A stretch of DNA of 64,000 nt from Bacillota bacterium (GTDB lineage: Bacteria > Bacillota > Clostridia > Lachnospirales > Lachnospiraceae): contig JAEVYY010000026.1 in NCBI GenBank assembly GCA_023392535.1, positions 186,001 through 250,000 on the forward strand, in the 5' to 3' direction. Numbering within the stretch: position 1 is the stretch's first letter; each line of letters starts with the position of its first letter. This document shows positions 1-7,936 of the stretch, piece by piece. The notes beneath the pieces were generated by a model. The model was not told where the DNA came from. It made no database searches and worked only from the letters and a program-made list of their open reading frames with translations. A program made the translations under genes and the position numbers.

Positions 1-45
1 AAGTTTGCCACCAGTTATGATATGTTGAAAGGGTGCTTAGAATGA
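1..45 (+). CDS. C-terminal tail of an upstream gene (partial)
   Basis: Frame 1 is open from the window edge to a TGA at 43-45 and would encode a 14-residue tail ending in GCLE. The TGA overlaps the ATG of the MATE gene at 42 as ATGA, the usual sign of translational coupling, so I infer a co-transcribed upstream gene. Too little is visible to name a family. With 14 codons only, an open frame by chance is possible. Confidence 0.35.
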   Translation, partial: KFATSYDMLKGCLE

Positions 46-1424
46 ATACTAAGGATATGACAGTCGGGAGGCCCGGAACATTACTCTTGACATTTGCAGT
101 ACCTTTAATGGTGGGAAATATGTTTCAACAATTATATACCGTGGTTGATACTGCTATCGTTGGGCGCTTTTTGGGAGTGAATGCCTTAGCAGCACTTGGG
201 GCAACAGAGTGGTTGACATTTATCATGTTTGGTTCTATTGCAGGTATTACTCATGGATTTTCTGTTATTATGGCACAATATTTTGGAGCATCCGAGTATG
301 GGATGCTCCGAAAATCAATCATAAATGCAATTTATCTGGCAATGATTGGAGCTATAATCCTCGCGGTAACGGGGCAATTAATCTTAAATCCGTTGTTGCT
401 CTTCTTAAGAACGCCGGAAGGGATTTTGGCATTATCTAAAAGTTACTTAGGGATCTTGTATTTGGGAATACCCGTATCATTCTGTTATAATTTGTCTGCA
501 TCAATTTTGAGGGCACTTGGAAACAGCAGAACCCCCTTGCTGGCAATGTTAGCGGCATCCATCTGTAATATTGTTTTAGATGTATTATTTATTGTTGCAT
601 TTGATTGGGGCATAAACGGAGCAGCTGTTGCAACTATTATAGCACAGATCTTTGCAGCTGTTTTTTGTGTTGCCAAATTAAAAGGGATAGACCTTCTTCC
701 TACGCAAAGTCACGAATATTTATTTGACAAAGATATCTGCCTGACAGAACTAAAGCTTGGAGTGCCGCTCGGGCTACAGAATATAATCACCGCAATAGGT
801 GGATTACTCGTACAATCTGTAATAAATGGGTTTGGAATACTATTCATTGCCGGATATACCATAGCAAATAAACTTTATGGATTGCTGGAAATAGCTGCGT
901 CTTCTTTTGGCTATGCCATGTCTTCCTATACGGCACAAAATTTGGGCGCTGGGCTATTACATAGAGTTAGAAAAGGATTACGCGCTGCAAATTGGATCGG
1001 AGTGATAACAGCTTATGGAATGTCAGTAATTATGATATTTTTAGGTAAAATAATACTATCTTGGTTCCTTGTAGCAGATCCGGTGTCAGAACAGGATATC
1101 TTACAAATAGGATATCAATTTCTTAGTATACTAGCGTTTTTTTTTCCACTACTTTATTTACTATATATCATACGTGCATGTATTCAGGGAATGGGAAATA
1201 CTCTAATACCAATGATATCCAGTATCGCACAACTGATAATGCGAGTAGGATGTGCACTTGTACTAACAAAGTTCATAGGAAAGACGGGTGTTTTCTGGGG
1301 AGAGATATTTGCATGGATTGGTGCGGATAGTATTCTCCTAATTAGTTATTTGGCCTACATAAAAAAGCTTGAGAAGCGGGTAGGAGGATTAGCTGTTCAG
1401 GCAACAAAGAGCCCTTTCCTTTAG
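42..1424 (+). CDS. MATE family multidrug efflux transporter
   Basis: This is a polytopic inner-membrane exporter of the MATE (multi antimicrobial extrusion) family, which expels cationic compounds using an Na+ or H+ gradient. At 460 residues it has the usual length. It has about 12 hydrophobic segments in two halves, and the N-terminal half opens with the typical pattern GNMFQQLYTVVDTAIVGRF. A GTG at 33 is in frame, but ATG 42 is preferred because GAAAGG lies 9 bases upstream and the ATG overlaps the preceding stop as ATGA. The 3' end overlaps the convergent ROK gene by 36 bases. Family is certain; substrate is unknown. Confidence 0.9.
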   Translation: MNTKDMTVGRPGTLLLTFAVPLMVGNMFQQLYTVVDTAIVGRFLGVNALAALGATEWLTFIMFGSIAGITHGFSVIMAQYFGASEYGMLRKSIINAIYLAMIGAIILAVTGQLILNPLLLFLRTPEGILALSKSYLGILYLGIPVSFCYNLSASILRALGNSRTPLLAMLAASICNIVLDVLFIVAFDWGINGAAVATIIAQIFAAVFCVAKLKGIDLLPTQSHEYLFDKDICLTELKLGVPLGLQNIITAIGGLLVQSVINGFGILFIAGYTIANKLYGLLEIAASSFGYAMSSYTAQNLGAGLLHRVRKGLRAANWIGVITAYGMSVIMIFLGKIILSWFLVADPVSEQDILQIGYQFLSILAFFFPLLYLLYIIRACIQGMGNTLIPMISSIAQLIMRVGCALVLTKFIGKTGVFWGEIFAWIGADSILLISYLAYIKKLEKRVGGLAVQATKSPFL

Positions 1425-2402
1425 CCCTTCGAAGTAATAAGAACTGGTATCTTGCGCAAATGTCAATTCTGGTATATGCTTTTCGGAAATTATTTTTTTA
1501 CAGGCATCTATGATAGGCCCGATTAATGTGATACTGATACTTTTTCCGGTAAGCATGATCACATCGGGATTTAATACAGCGATAAATAGGCTCATGGCCT
1601 TTGCGATCTGTTCCTCATGACTTATCTTAGGGGTTACATGAAGCAATCGTCGTGTATTTTCTGGTTGTAAAGACAGGCAGGAAATATTACCTGCAAAATT
1701 ACTTCTTCCATGAATAATATCTCCATTTATGATAATACCCGATTCCTGGCATTTATCATCGTCAAATTTCAAAGCAATAACACTGCTAAAAGGACTCTTT
1801 GTTTTTTGCCGATATAGTCCATAAGCAATCAGGCTCATACGGTTATCCATGACAACGGGCAATGAGAAGTCTCTCTTGATATTTTTAATCAGATTTTCAC
1901 CCACCAAAGAAGTTATATCACAGGTTTCAATAGTTTGAGCAGAGTCAAGAGTACCAGATATGCCAATACTAATAATTTGTATCTTAGAATATTCCTGTAA
2001 AAGATATGCAATAAGATCATGAATGGCCTTATAATCCAGATTTGTTTCCTGCATTGTTTTTTCTGCTATACGATTGCTCATCAGATCAATAATCTGATAG
2101 CCGATGTATTGTTTACGTTCCTCGGCATAAAGGCTAAGACAACATACCAGAGATAACTGGTTATTTAGTCGGTAAGTTTTACTGGGTCTGCCTGCACCGC
2201 TTGGTCTTTTTTCTGTATTTACTTCCAAAATTTCCCCACAACGGGCCAATTCATTTAATAGTGTATTGCAGGTAGCAACGCTTAAGCCCGTTTCTTTCGC
2301 AACCATAATCTTGGTACCTTGTCCGATACGGATCAATGCATTTTTGATTACTTCTTTATTATTTTCTTTTACTTTAGCGGTAGTAGTGATAATTCTCTCC
2401 AT
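1389..2402 (-). CDS. ROK family transcriptional regulator
   Basis: A DNA-binding sugar-responsive repressor. Residues 1-75 form a winged helix-turn-helix ending in the family motif GAGRPSKTYRLN. The remainder is a ROK (repressor, ORF, kinase) domain with the DN pair at VVMDNRMSLIAYG. The Cys-rich zinc motif of ROK sugar kinases is absent; the equivalent stretch is GRSNFAGNISCLSL, so this should be a sensor only, not a kinase. It is divergent from galactokinase across a 308-base gap, which suggests control of galactose use (inference). Its 3' end overlaps the convergent MATE gene. Confidence 0.88.
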   Translation of the reverse strand: MERIITTTAKVKENNKEVIKNALIRIGQGTKIMVAKETGLSVATCNTLLNELARCGEILEVNTEKRPSGAGRPSKTYRLNNQLSLVCCLSLYAEERKQYIGYQIIDLMSNRIAEKTMQETNLDYKAIHDLIAYLLQEYSKIQIISIGISGTLDSAQTIETCDITSLVGENLIKNIKRDFSLPVVMDNRMSLIAYGLYRQKTKSPFSSVIALKFDDDKCQESGIIINGDIIHGRSNFAGNISCLSLQPENTRRLLHVTPKISHEEQIAKAMSLFIAVLNPDVIMLTGKSISITLIGPIIDACKKIISEKHIPELTFAQDTSSYYFEGLKERALCCLNS

Positions 2403-2410
2403 AGATTTAT

Positions 2411-2465
2411 CCTCTTAATTTTAAAGTAGCATATCATGCTAATGATTGGTCTTCTTAATTTTATA
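2411..2465. promoter_or_regulatory. Direct repeats in the ROK leader, candidate operator
   Basis: CCTCTTAATTTTAAA (2411-2425) recurs as CTTCTTAATTTTATA (2451-2465), exactly 40 bases apart. An inverted-looking TTAATTAAAA lies at 2475-2484 inside the promoter spacer. The spacing of nearly four helical turns suits cooperative binding by a dimeric regulator. That it is the ROK protein's own operator is inferred. Confidence 0.35.
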
Positions 2466-2490
2466 ATATCTGTATTAATTAAAATGTCAA
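2463..2490 (-). promoter_or_regulatory. Sigma-A promoter of the ROK regulator gene
   Basis: On the minus strand TTGACA (plus-strand 2485-2490) is followed after 16 bases by TATTAT (2463-2468). The start codon is at 2402, leaving a leader of about 55 bases. Confidence 0.6.
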
Positions 2491-2607
2491 TAATGTAAGA
2501 TAACAAACAGAAAATATTGGATACATATTTGAGAAAACTGACAACAAATGATAAAATAATACAGATAGAAGCGTGTTATTAAAGACATTAAACAAGTATC
2601 TAACATT

Positions 2608-2613
2608 TTGACA
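2608..2613 (+). promoter_or_regulatory. Candidate -35 box of the galK promoter
   Basis: The gap 2403-2710 holds both divergent promoters. A consensus TTGACA lies at 2608-2613. The best nearby -10 is TATAGA with a long 19-base spacer, and TATAAT-like runs lie closer to the gene near 2659 and 2673. The exact start of galK transcription is therefore not settled. Confidence 0.3.
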
Positions 2614-2710
2614 GGTTTTAGCAACAAAGGAATATAGATATCTTAAGTTATATTGGATATAATGAGTTAGAATATAATGCTGTTTTTCATAGTGTAAAGG
2701 AGTATTGGTA

Positions 2711-3877
2711 ATGAAAGAAACTATAGTTACGAAATTTACGGAAATATTTGGGGATAGTAATGGTGTAAAGACCTATTTTGCACCAGGAAGAGTGAATTTA
2801 ATAGGAGAGCATACAGATTATAACGCGGGTCATGTATTTCCATGTGCATTAACGATTGGTACATATGCAGCAGTTAGGAAAAGAAGTGATAACAAGTTAC
2901 GTTTTTATTCCATGAATTTTGACCATCTTGGGATTCTGGAGTCCAGTCTTAAACATATAAAACCAGAAAAGGAGGCAGATTGGACAAACTATCCAAAAGG
3001 TGTTATATGGGCATTCATGGAAAGAGGATATGACATTTCTTTTGGCATGGATTTATTATTGTGCGGTAATATACCAAACGGATCAGGGCTATCTTCTTCT
3101 GCTTCTATAGAAGTATTAACAGGGTATATTTTAAGAGAATTTTATAATTTACAGGAAATTTCGAATCAGGATCTGGCACTGATCGGTCAATTTTCAGAAA
3201 ATAAGTTCAATGGTGTGAATTGCGGTATTATGGATCAATTTGCAATTGCGATGGGCAAAAAGGATCATGCGATTTTCCTGGATACGGCAGATCTTTCTTT
3301 TGCATATGCACCTATTAAATTGGAGGGTACAAAGATCATAATATCTTGTAGCAATAAAAAGAGAGGTCTTGGCGATTCCAAATATAACGAAAGACGTGCA
3401 GAGTGTGAAAAAGCGTTAGAAGAATTGCAGCAGGTGATAAGAATAAAAGGGCTTGGCGATCTCACAGAAACACAGTTCGAGGAATATAAATCGGCGATCA
3501 AAGACGTAGTACGTATGAAACGAGTAAAACATGCAGTGTATGAAAATCAGAGAACGATAAAAGCGGTAGCAGCACTTAAGGATCATAACGTTACATTGTT
3601 TGGAGAGCTTATGAATGCATCTCATGTCTCTTTGCGGGATGATTATGAAGTTACAGGGATCGAATTGGATACATTGGTCGAAGAAGCTTGGAAAATAGAT
3701 GGTGTCATTGGTTCCAGAATGACGGGTGCCGGATTTGGCGGATGTACAGTCAGTATCGTAAAAGAGGAAGTAATTGATCATTTTATTGCAACGGTTGGAG
3801 AAGCATATCAAAAGAAAATGGGATATGAAGCGGATTTTTATGTTGTAGAAATCGGTGATGGACCGAGGGCTATATAA
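2711..3877 (+). CDS. galK: Galactokinase
   Basis: Phosphorylates alpha-D-galactose at C1 with ATP, the first committed step of the Leloir pathway, in the cytoplasm. All GHMP-kinase signatures are present: the galactokinase signature GRVNLIGEHTDY at residues 26-37, the ATP loop GSGLSSSAS, the catalytic region CGIMDQFA, and the C-terminal GAGFGGC. The length of 389 residues matches the family. ATG 2711 is chosen over an upstream in-frame TTG at 2705 because AAAGGAG (2696-2702) is spaced 8 bases from it. No galT or galE is adjacent, so the rest of the pathway must lie elsewhere. It can use galactose released by the alpha-galactosidase near 54 kb. Confidence 0.97.
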   Translation: MKETIVTKFTEIFGDSNGVKTYFAPGRVNLIGEHTDYNAGHVFPCALTIGTYAAVRKRSDNKLRFYSMNFDHLGILESSLKHIKPEKEADWTNYPKGVIWAFMERGYDISFGMDLLLCGNIPNGSGLSSSASIEVLTGYILREFYNLQEISNQDLALIGQFSENKFNGVNCGIMDQFAIAMGKKDHAIFLDTADLSFAYAPIKLEGTKIIISCSNKKRGLGDSKYNERRAECEKALEELQQVIRIKGLGDLTETQFEEYKSAIKDVVRMKRVKHAVYENQRTIKAVAALKDHNVTLFGELMNASHVSLRDDYEVTGIELDTLVEEAWKIDGVIGSRMTGAGFGGCTVSIVKEEVIDHFIATVGEAYQKKMGYEADFYVVEIGDGPRAI

Positions 3878-3929
3878 GCTGCAGCTTGTTCAATATGTGA
3901 ATAGTTATTTTACTAATTAGGAGGCAGAA

Positions 3930-5657
3930 TTGAAATTTTTATTAATTGCGGTCAATGCAAAATATATACACTCCAATCCAGGATTATACAGTATACGTGC
4001 TTATTCTGATGATTACAAGGAACAGATAGAGATAGCAGAATACACGGTCAATCATCTAAAGTCACACATACTAGCTGATATTTTTAAGAAAAAACCCGAT
4101 GTAGCAGCTTTTTCCTGTTATATTTGGAATTGGTCTATGATTCAGGAAATTATCGTGGAACTGCATAAAGTGCTGCCTAAAATTCCGATATGGGTGGGCG
4201 GTCCTGAGGTATCTTATGATGCAGAGAATGTCTTAGAGAATCTTCCGATGTTGTCTGGAGTCATGATAGGTGAAGGCGAAGAAACTTTTAATGATCTTAT
4301 GCGTCATTATATTAAGGGCAGTATCGCAATGGAGGATATTAAAGGAATCGCGACAAAAAAGGGAATGCATGCACCACGTCCGCTTACGGACCTGAGTAAA
4401 ATGCCGTTCTTATATGAAGACCTACATCAGTTCGAAAATAGGATCATCTATTATGAATCCAGCCGTGGATGCCCGTTCCGATGCAGTTATTGTTTGTCTT
4501 CCATTGATAAAAAAGTAAGATTGAGAAATAGTTCTATTGTAACAAGAGAATTGCAATTTTTTTTGGATCATAATGTAACGCAGGTAAAATTTGTAGACAG
4601 AACATTTAATTGTAATCACAAGCATGCCATGCAGATTTGGAAGTATTTAAAAGAACATGATAATGGAATTACGAACTTCCATTTTGAGATATCAGCCGAT
4701 ATCATAAATCAAGAAGAAATTAAATTACTAAATAGTATGCGCTGTGGCCTTGTACAATTAGAAATAGGAGTCCAAACAACAAATCCCCACACATTAAAAG
4801 CGATCAATCGATACGTAGAGTTTGAACAATTACAAGAAGTGGTAAGGAATATCCAATCAGGTAACAATATACATACACATTTAGACCTGATTGCCGGACT
4901 TCCATTTGAAGATTATGAAAGTTTTGCCAAATCCTTTAATGATGTCTATAGACTGAAACCAGAACAATTGCAGCTCGGATTCTTAAAGGTATTAAAAGGA
5001 TCACGGATGCATGAAAAAGCGGAAGAATATGGTATCGTATATAACAGTAAGCCACCATATGAACTGCTATATTCCAAATGGCTTCCGTATGAAGAAGTGT
5101 TGCGTTTAAAAGGAATTGAAGAAATGGTAGAATTATACTATAACAGTAATCAATTCACAGCAACCATTCCTGTTCTTATATTAAATTTTAGAACCCCATT
5201 TGCTATGTTTGAAGCATTAGCAGAGTTTTATGAACAGAAAGGATATTTTGTAAATAGCCCTGCCAGAACCTATCGATACCATATTTTACTGGAATTTGCG
5301 GTTCTAGTAGATACAAAAAGACAAGCGTTATATCATGAACTTTTGACTTATGATATGTATTTGAGAGAGAATTTAAAGAGCAGACCAGATTTTGCCAGAG
5401 ATATGAGTGTTTGGAAGGAAAAACTTCTAAAGTTTTATCAAAAGGAAGAAAACACACATCAGCTGTTACCAGAATATAAACAATATAATGCCAGACAAAT
5501 GAGTAAAATGACACATATGGAGGCATTTAGCTATCCAGTATGGGAAGAAGATGCCACAAAAATACAGAGGTTGCTTTCACAGGAACAACTTGTCTTATTT
5601 GACTATCGGGTAAGAAATCCCTTGACATATCAGGCAAGGACAGTGCTTGTGCAATGA
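3930..5657 (+). CDS. B12-binding-domain radical SAM protein (DUF4080)
   Basis: A radical S-adenosylmethionine enzyme of unknown reaction. Residues 1 to about 130 resemble the cobalamin-binding fold. The [4Fe-4S] motif CxxxCxxC is at C181, C185 and C188 in ESSRGCPFRCSYC. The C-terminal part (about 370-560) matches the DUF4080 region known from clostridia. The start is TTG with AGGAGG 5 bases upstream. It is followed after 12 bases by nth, so the two are probably co-transcribed. The substrate is unknown; relatives are often called B12-binding oxidoreductases without experimental support. Confidence 0.88.
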   Translation: MKFLLIAVNAKYIHSNPGLYSIRAYSDDYKEQIEIAEYTVNHLKSHILADIFKKKPDVAAFSCYIWNWSMIQEIIVELHKVLPKIPIWVGGPEVSYDAENVLENLPMLSGVMIGEGEETFNDLMRHYIKGSIAMEDIKGIATKKGMHAPRPLTDLSKMPFLYEDLHQFENRIIYYESSRGCPFRCSYCLSSIDKKVRLRNSSIVTRELQFFLDHNVTQVKFVDRTFNCNHKHAMQIWKYLKEHDNGITNFHFEISADIINQEEIKLLNSMRCGLVQLEIGVQTTNPHTLKAINRYVEFEQLQEVVRNIQSGNNIHTHLDLIAGLPFEDYESFAKSFNDVYRLKPEQLQLGFLKVLKGSRMHEKAEEYGIVYNSKPPYELLYSKWLPYEEVLRLKGIEEMVELYYNSNQFTATIPVLILNFRTPFAMFEALAEFYEQKGYFVNSPARTYRYHILLEFAVLVDTKRQALYHELLTYDMYLRENLKSRPDFARDMSVWKEKLLKFYQKEENTHQLLPEYKQYNARQMSKMTHMEAFSYPVWEEDATKIQRLLSQEQLVLFDYRVRNPLTYQARTVLVQ

Positions 5658-5669
5658 AAGGACAAGTTT

Positions 5670-6332
5670 ATGGCCATTGCAAAACATACACAGACAATAT
5701 TAGATCTGCTTGACAATAATTATGGAAGTACTTATAAATGCTATCTGGATCATGAGACTCCTGAAGAGTTACTGATTGCGACAATACTAAGTGCGCAGTG
5801 CACAGATGCAAGGGTCAACATAGTTACAAAAGATTTATTCCAGAAATATAAAAATGTGGAAGATTTTGCGAAAGCGGACTTGCATATATTAGAAAAAGAT
5901 ATTTATACGACTGGTTTTTACCATAATAAGGCTAAGAATATTATTGCTTGCTGCAAAGAGTTAATAGAGAATTATGGGGGAAAAGTACCTCGTGAACTAG
6001 ATCAATTAATAACACTCCCCGGAGTTGGCAGAAAAACGGCTAATGTCATTAGGGGGAATATCTTTCAAGAGCCGAGTATCGTCGTAGATACTCATGTAAA
6101 AAGAATATCAAAAAAGCTGGGACTGACCAAAGAAGAAGATCCGGTGAAGATAGAATTTGATTTAATGAGGGTACTGCCCAAAGATCATTGGATTATCTAT
6201 AATATTCACATCATAAAATTGGGAAGAGAGATTTGTGTGGCTCGTTCTCCTCGCTGTCAGGAGTGTTTCTTGGCGGAGCATTGTCCATCTTATAAGAAGG
6301 AACGAAGAAACGGAAAGAAAACGCGTAAATAG
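5670..6332 (+). CDS. nth: Endonuclease III
   Basis: A DNA glycosylase/AP lyase that removes oxidised pyrimidines in base excision repair. The helix-hairpin-helix LPGVGRKTANVI contains the catalytic lysine K122, and the catalytic aspartate is D140 in VVDTHVKRIS. The [4Fe-4S] cluster cysteines C189, C196, C199 and C205 follow the canonical C-X6-C-X2-C-X5-C spacing. The 220-residue length is typical. It sits between the radical SAM gene and an exonuclease gene on the same strand, with gaps of 12 and 20 bases. Confidence 0.97.
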   Translation: MAIAKHTQTILDLLDNNYGSTYKCYLDHETPEELLIATILSAQCTDARVNIVTKDLFQKYKNVEDFAKADLHILEKDIYTTGFYHNKAKNIIACCKELIENYGGKVPRELDQLITLPGVGRKTANVIRGNIFQEPSIVVDTHVKRISKKLGLTKEEDPVKIEFDLMRVLPKDHWIIYNIHIIKLGREICVARSPRCQECFLAEHCPSYKKERRNGKKTRK

Positions 6333-6352
6333 AAGAAAAGAGATCTGGAATT

Positions 6353-7063
6353 ATGATGAATGATTATATCTGCCTGGATTTGGAAACATCTGGACTGAAT
6401 CCTAAAATCGATAAAATAATTGAGATAGGAGCTGTAAAAGTAATACATGGTGAAGTAGCAGAAGAGTATTGCACATTGGTGAATCCCTATATACAGTTAG
6501 GAGAAAAAACAAAATCACTTACGGGTATTACAGACAAAGAACTGAAGAACGCACCTGGGATAGAAGAAGTCATGAGCAGTTTGCTGGAATTTCTAGGAGA
6601 TTTCCCATTGCTGGGACATCGTATCCTATTTGATTATTCTTTTATCAAAAGAGTGGCCGTAAACCAGAGCATGACATTTGAAAAGCAAGGAATTGATACA
6701 CTTTTAATTGCAAGAAAATATTTGAACAATCTTAAGAGCAGAAATCTAGGTTTTCTATGTCATTACTTTGGGATCCCAATACGAGAGCATCGTGCTTTGG
6801 AGGATGCTAGAGCAACACATGAACTTTATCAGAAAATGTGCCATTTATTTTTTACGGCAGGAATGGACAAACAAACAGAATTTAGGAAGAGTGACCTGGT
6901 CTACAAAGTAAAAAAAGAGAGTCCCATAACCAAACAACAGAAAGAAAGGTTATATGAACTCATTTGTAAGCATAAATTAGTTGTAGACTATCAAGTAGAG
7001 TACTTGACCAAGAATGAAGCTAGTCGTTATACAGATAAGATTCTTTCAAAGTACGGACGATAG
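6353..7063 (+). CDS. DEDDh 3'-5' exonuclease (DnaQ/PolC epsilon-like)
   Basis: A stand-alone exonuclease of the DnaQ superfamily. The four acidic metal ligands and the histidine are visible: D9 and E11 in CLDLETSGL, D94 in LFDYSF, H146 and D151 in HRALEDARATHEL. The C-terminal 70 residues carry no recognised domain. It follows nth by 20 bases, suggesting a DNA repair operon (inference). Its last 44 bases overlap the 3' end of the convergent gene ending at 7020. Confidence 0.9.
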   Translation: MMNDYICLDLETSGLNPKIDKIIEIGAVKVIHGEVAEEYCTLVNPYIQLGEKTKSLTGITDKELKNAPGIEEVMSSLLEFLGDFPLLGHRILFDYSFIKRVAVNQSMTFEKQGIDTLLIARKYLNNLKSRNLGFLCHYFGIPIREHRALEDARATHELYQKMCHLFFTAGMDKQTEFRKSDLVYKVKKESPITKQQKERLYELICKHKLVVDYQVEYLTKNEASRYTDKILSKYGR

Positions 7064-7637
7064 CATTTTTCATAACGGAATTTAAAGTTAAAGCAGTATC
7101 ATATAAACTGCGGATTCCGTCAAAATTTCCTTCGGAAAAATAGATATCTGCAAGTAATTTATATGTTTTGCTCACATCTGTACGAGTAGAAATTGCAAAT
7201 TCAAGTACGGATTTACAGGCATCTACATAATTATTTTTATATAATAATTCAGCCCATTTTTGAAGTGTTCTAACCAGTAGCGTATAATTTTGATCGTATT
7301 CTGTCAGCGACGTTATATTAGGAGCGCCGTATTTTAGTTTTAAATCTGTATTTGAGTAACCCGTAAAATTCACGATTTTTTTATCTTTTAATAGAGTAAT
7401 TGTTTTATAGATATCCATCATGATTTCATTTTCAGGCAAAAGATCCATTGGCAGTGTCTCAATAGGAATTCTTACATAGGATAGATTTACCAACGATTTT
7501 TTTCTGACAGAATTTGCCTTGTTTTCTTTGTCCCAAAATCTATCCTGCGCCTTTTTATCAATATGTTCATACTTTTTGAGCTGATAGGTAAGCCAAATGA
7601 TAAATACAATAGAACTTGCAAAAAAGGGGAATTTCAT
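7020..7637 (-). CDS. Membrane-anchored hypothetical protein with a helical-repeat tail
   Basis: Not recognised as a named family. The ATG at 7637 is chosen because AAAGGATA precedes it; an upstream ATG at 7673 has no such site. The product has 205 residues, with an N-terminal hydrophobic segment (about 3-20) followed by a charged stretch. The C-terminal half reads like alpha-helical tetratricopeptide-type repeats, for example TYKLLADIYFSEGNFDGIRS. It may be a membrane-tethered scaffold (inference). It is divergent from the small membrane protein at 7745. Confidence 0.65.
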   Translation of the reverse strand: MKFPFFASSIVFIIWLTYQLKKYEHIDKKAQDRFWDKENKANSVRKKSLVNLSYVRIPIETLPMDLLPENEIMMDIYKTITLLKDKKIVNFTGYSNTDLKLKYGAPNITSLTEYDQNYTLLVRTLQKWAELLYKNNYVDACKSVLEFAISTRTDVSKTYKLLADIYFSEGNFDGIRSLYDTALTLNSVMKNAIVRTLKESYLYND

Positions 7638-7744
7638 ATATAATATCCTTTCAGTGGATTCTAATTTATGCATGTATAATTGCTATGCACATAGTATATT
7701 TTGGACATCGCGATGAAAACGTTTACTATGAAATGAGGATATGT

Positions 7745-7861
7745 ATGTTTAACATGAATAATAAAAAATCAAAGAGAATTATATCAGCTATCATTATCAT
7801 AATATTGGTAGTTGCGATGGTGCTACCGATGCTTTTGTCTGTATTAGGTGCCGGTGTCTAA
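7745..7861 (+). CDS. Small single-pass membrane protein (38 aa)
   Basis: A short ORF with GAGGA (7735-7739) 5 bases before the ATG at 7745; a second ATG lies at 7754. After a basic N-terminus (NNKKSKR) comes one hydrophobic helix of about 20 residues, then LLSVLGAGV. A longer in-frame extension to 7616 has no ribosome site and overlaps the divergent gene's start. It precedes the VanW gene by 75 bases on the same strand. Function unknown; a small membrane peptide is the best description. Confidence 0.55.
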   Translation: MFNMNNKKSKRIISAIIIIILVVAMVLPMLLSVLGAGV

Positions 7862-7936
7862 GTAATTTATACATAAATAAACAGCAGATGTCAATGCTTG
7901 TACATGAAGTGTTTGAGAAGTAGAATAGGAGTAGTT

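Noticed and set aside
3416..3811. 131-codon ORF antisense to galactokinase
   Set aside because: Composition is biased to Cys, Phe and Tyr, as expected from the reverse of an AT-rich coding frame; galK is certain.
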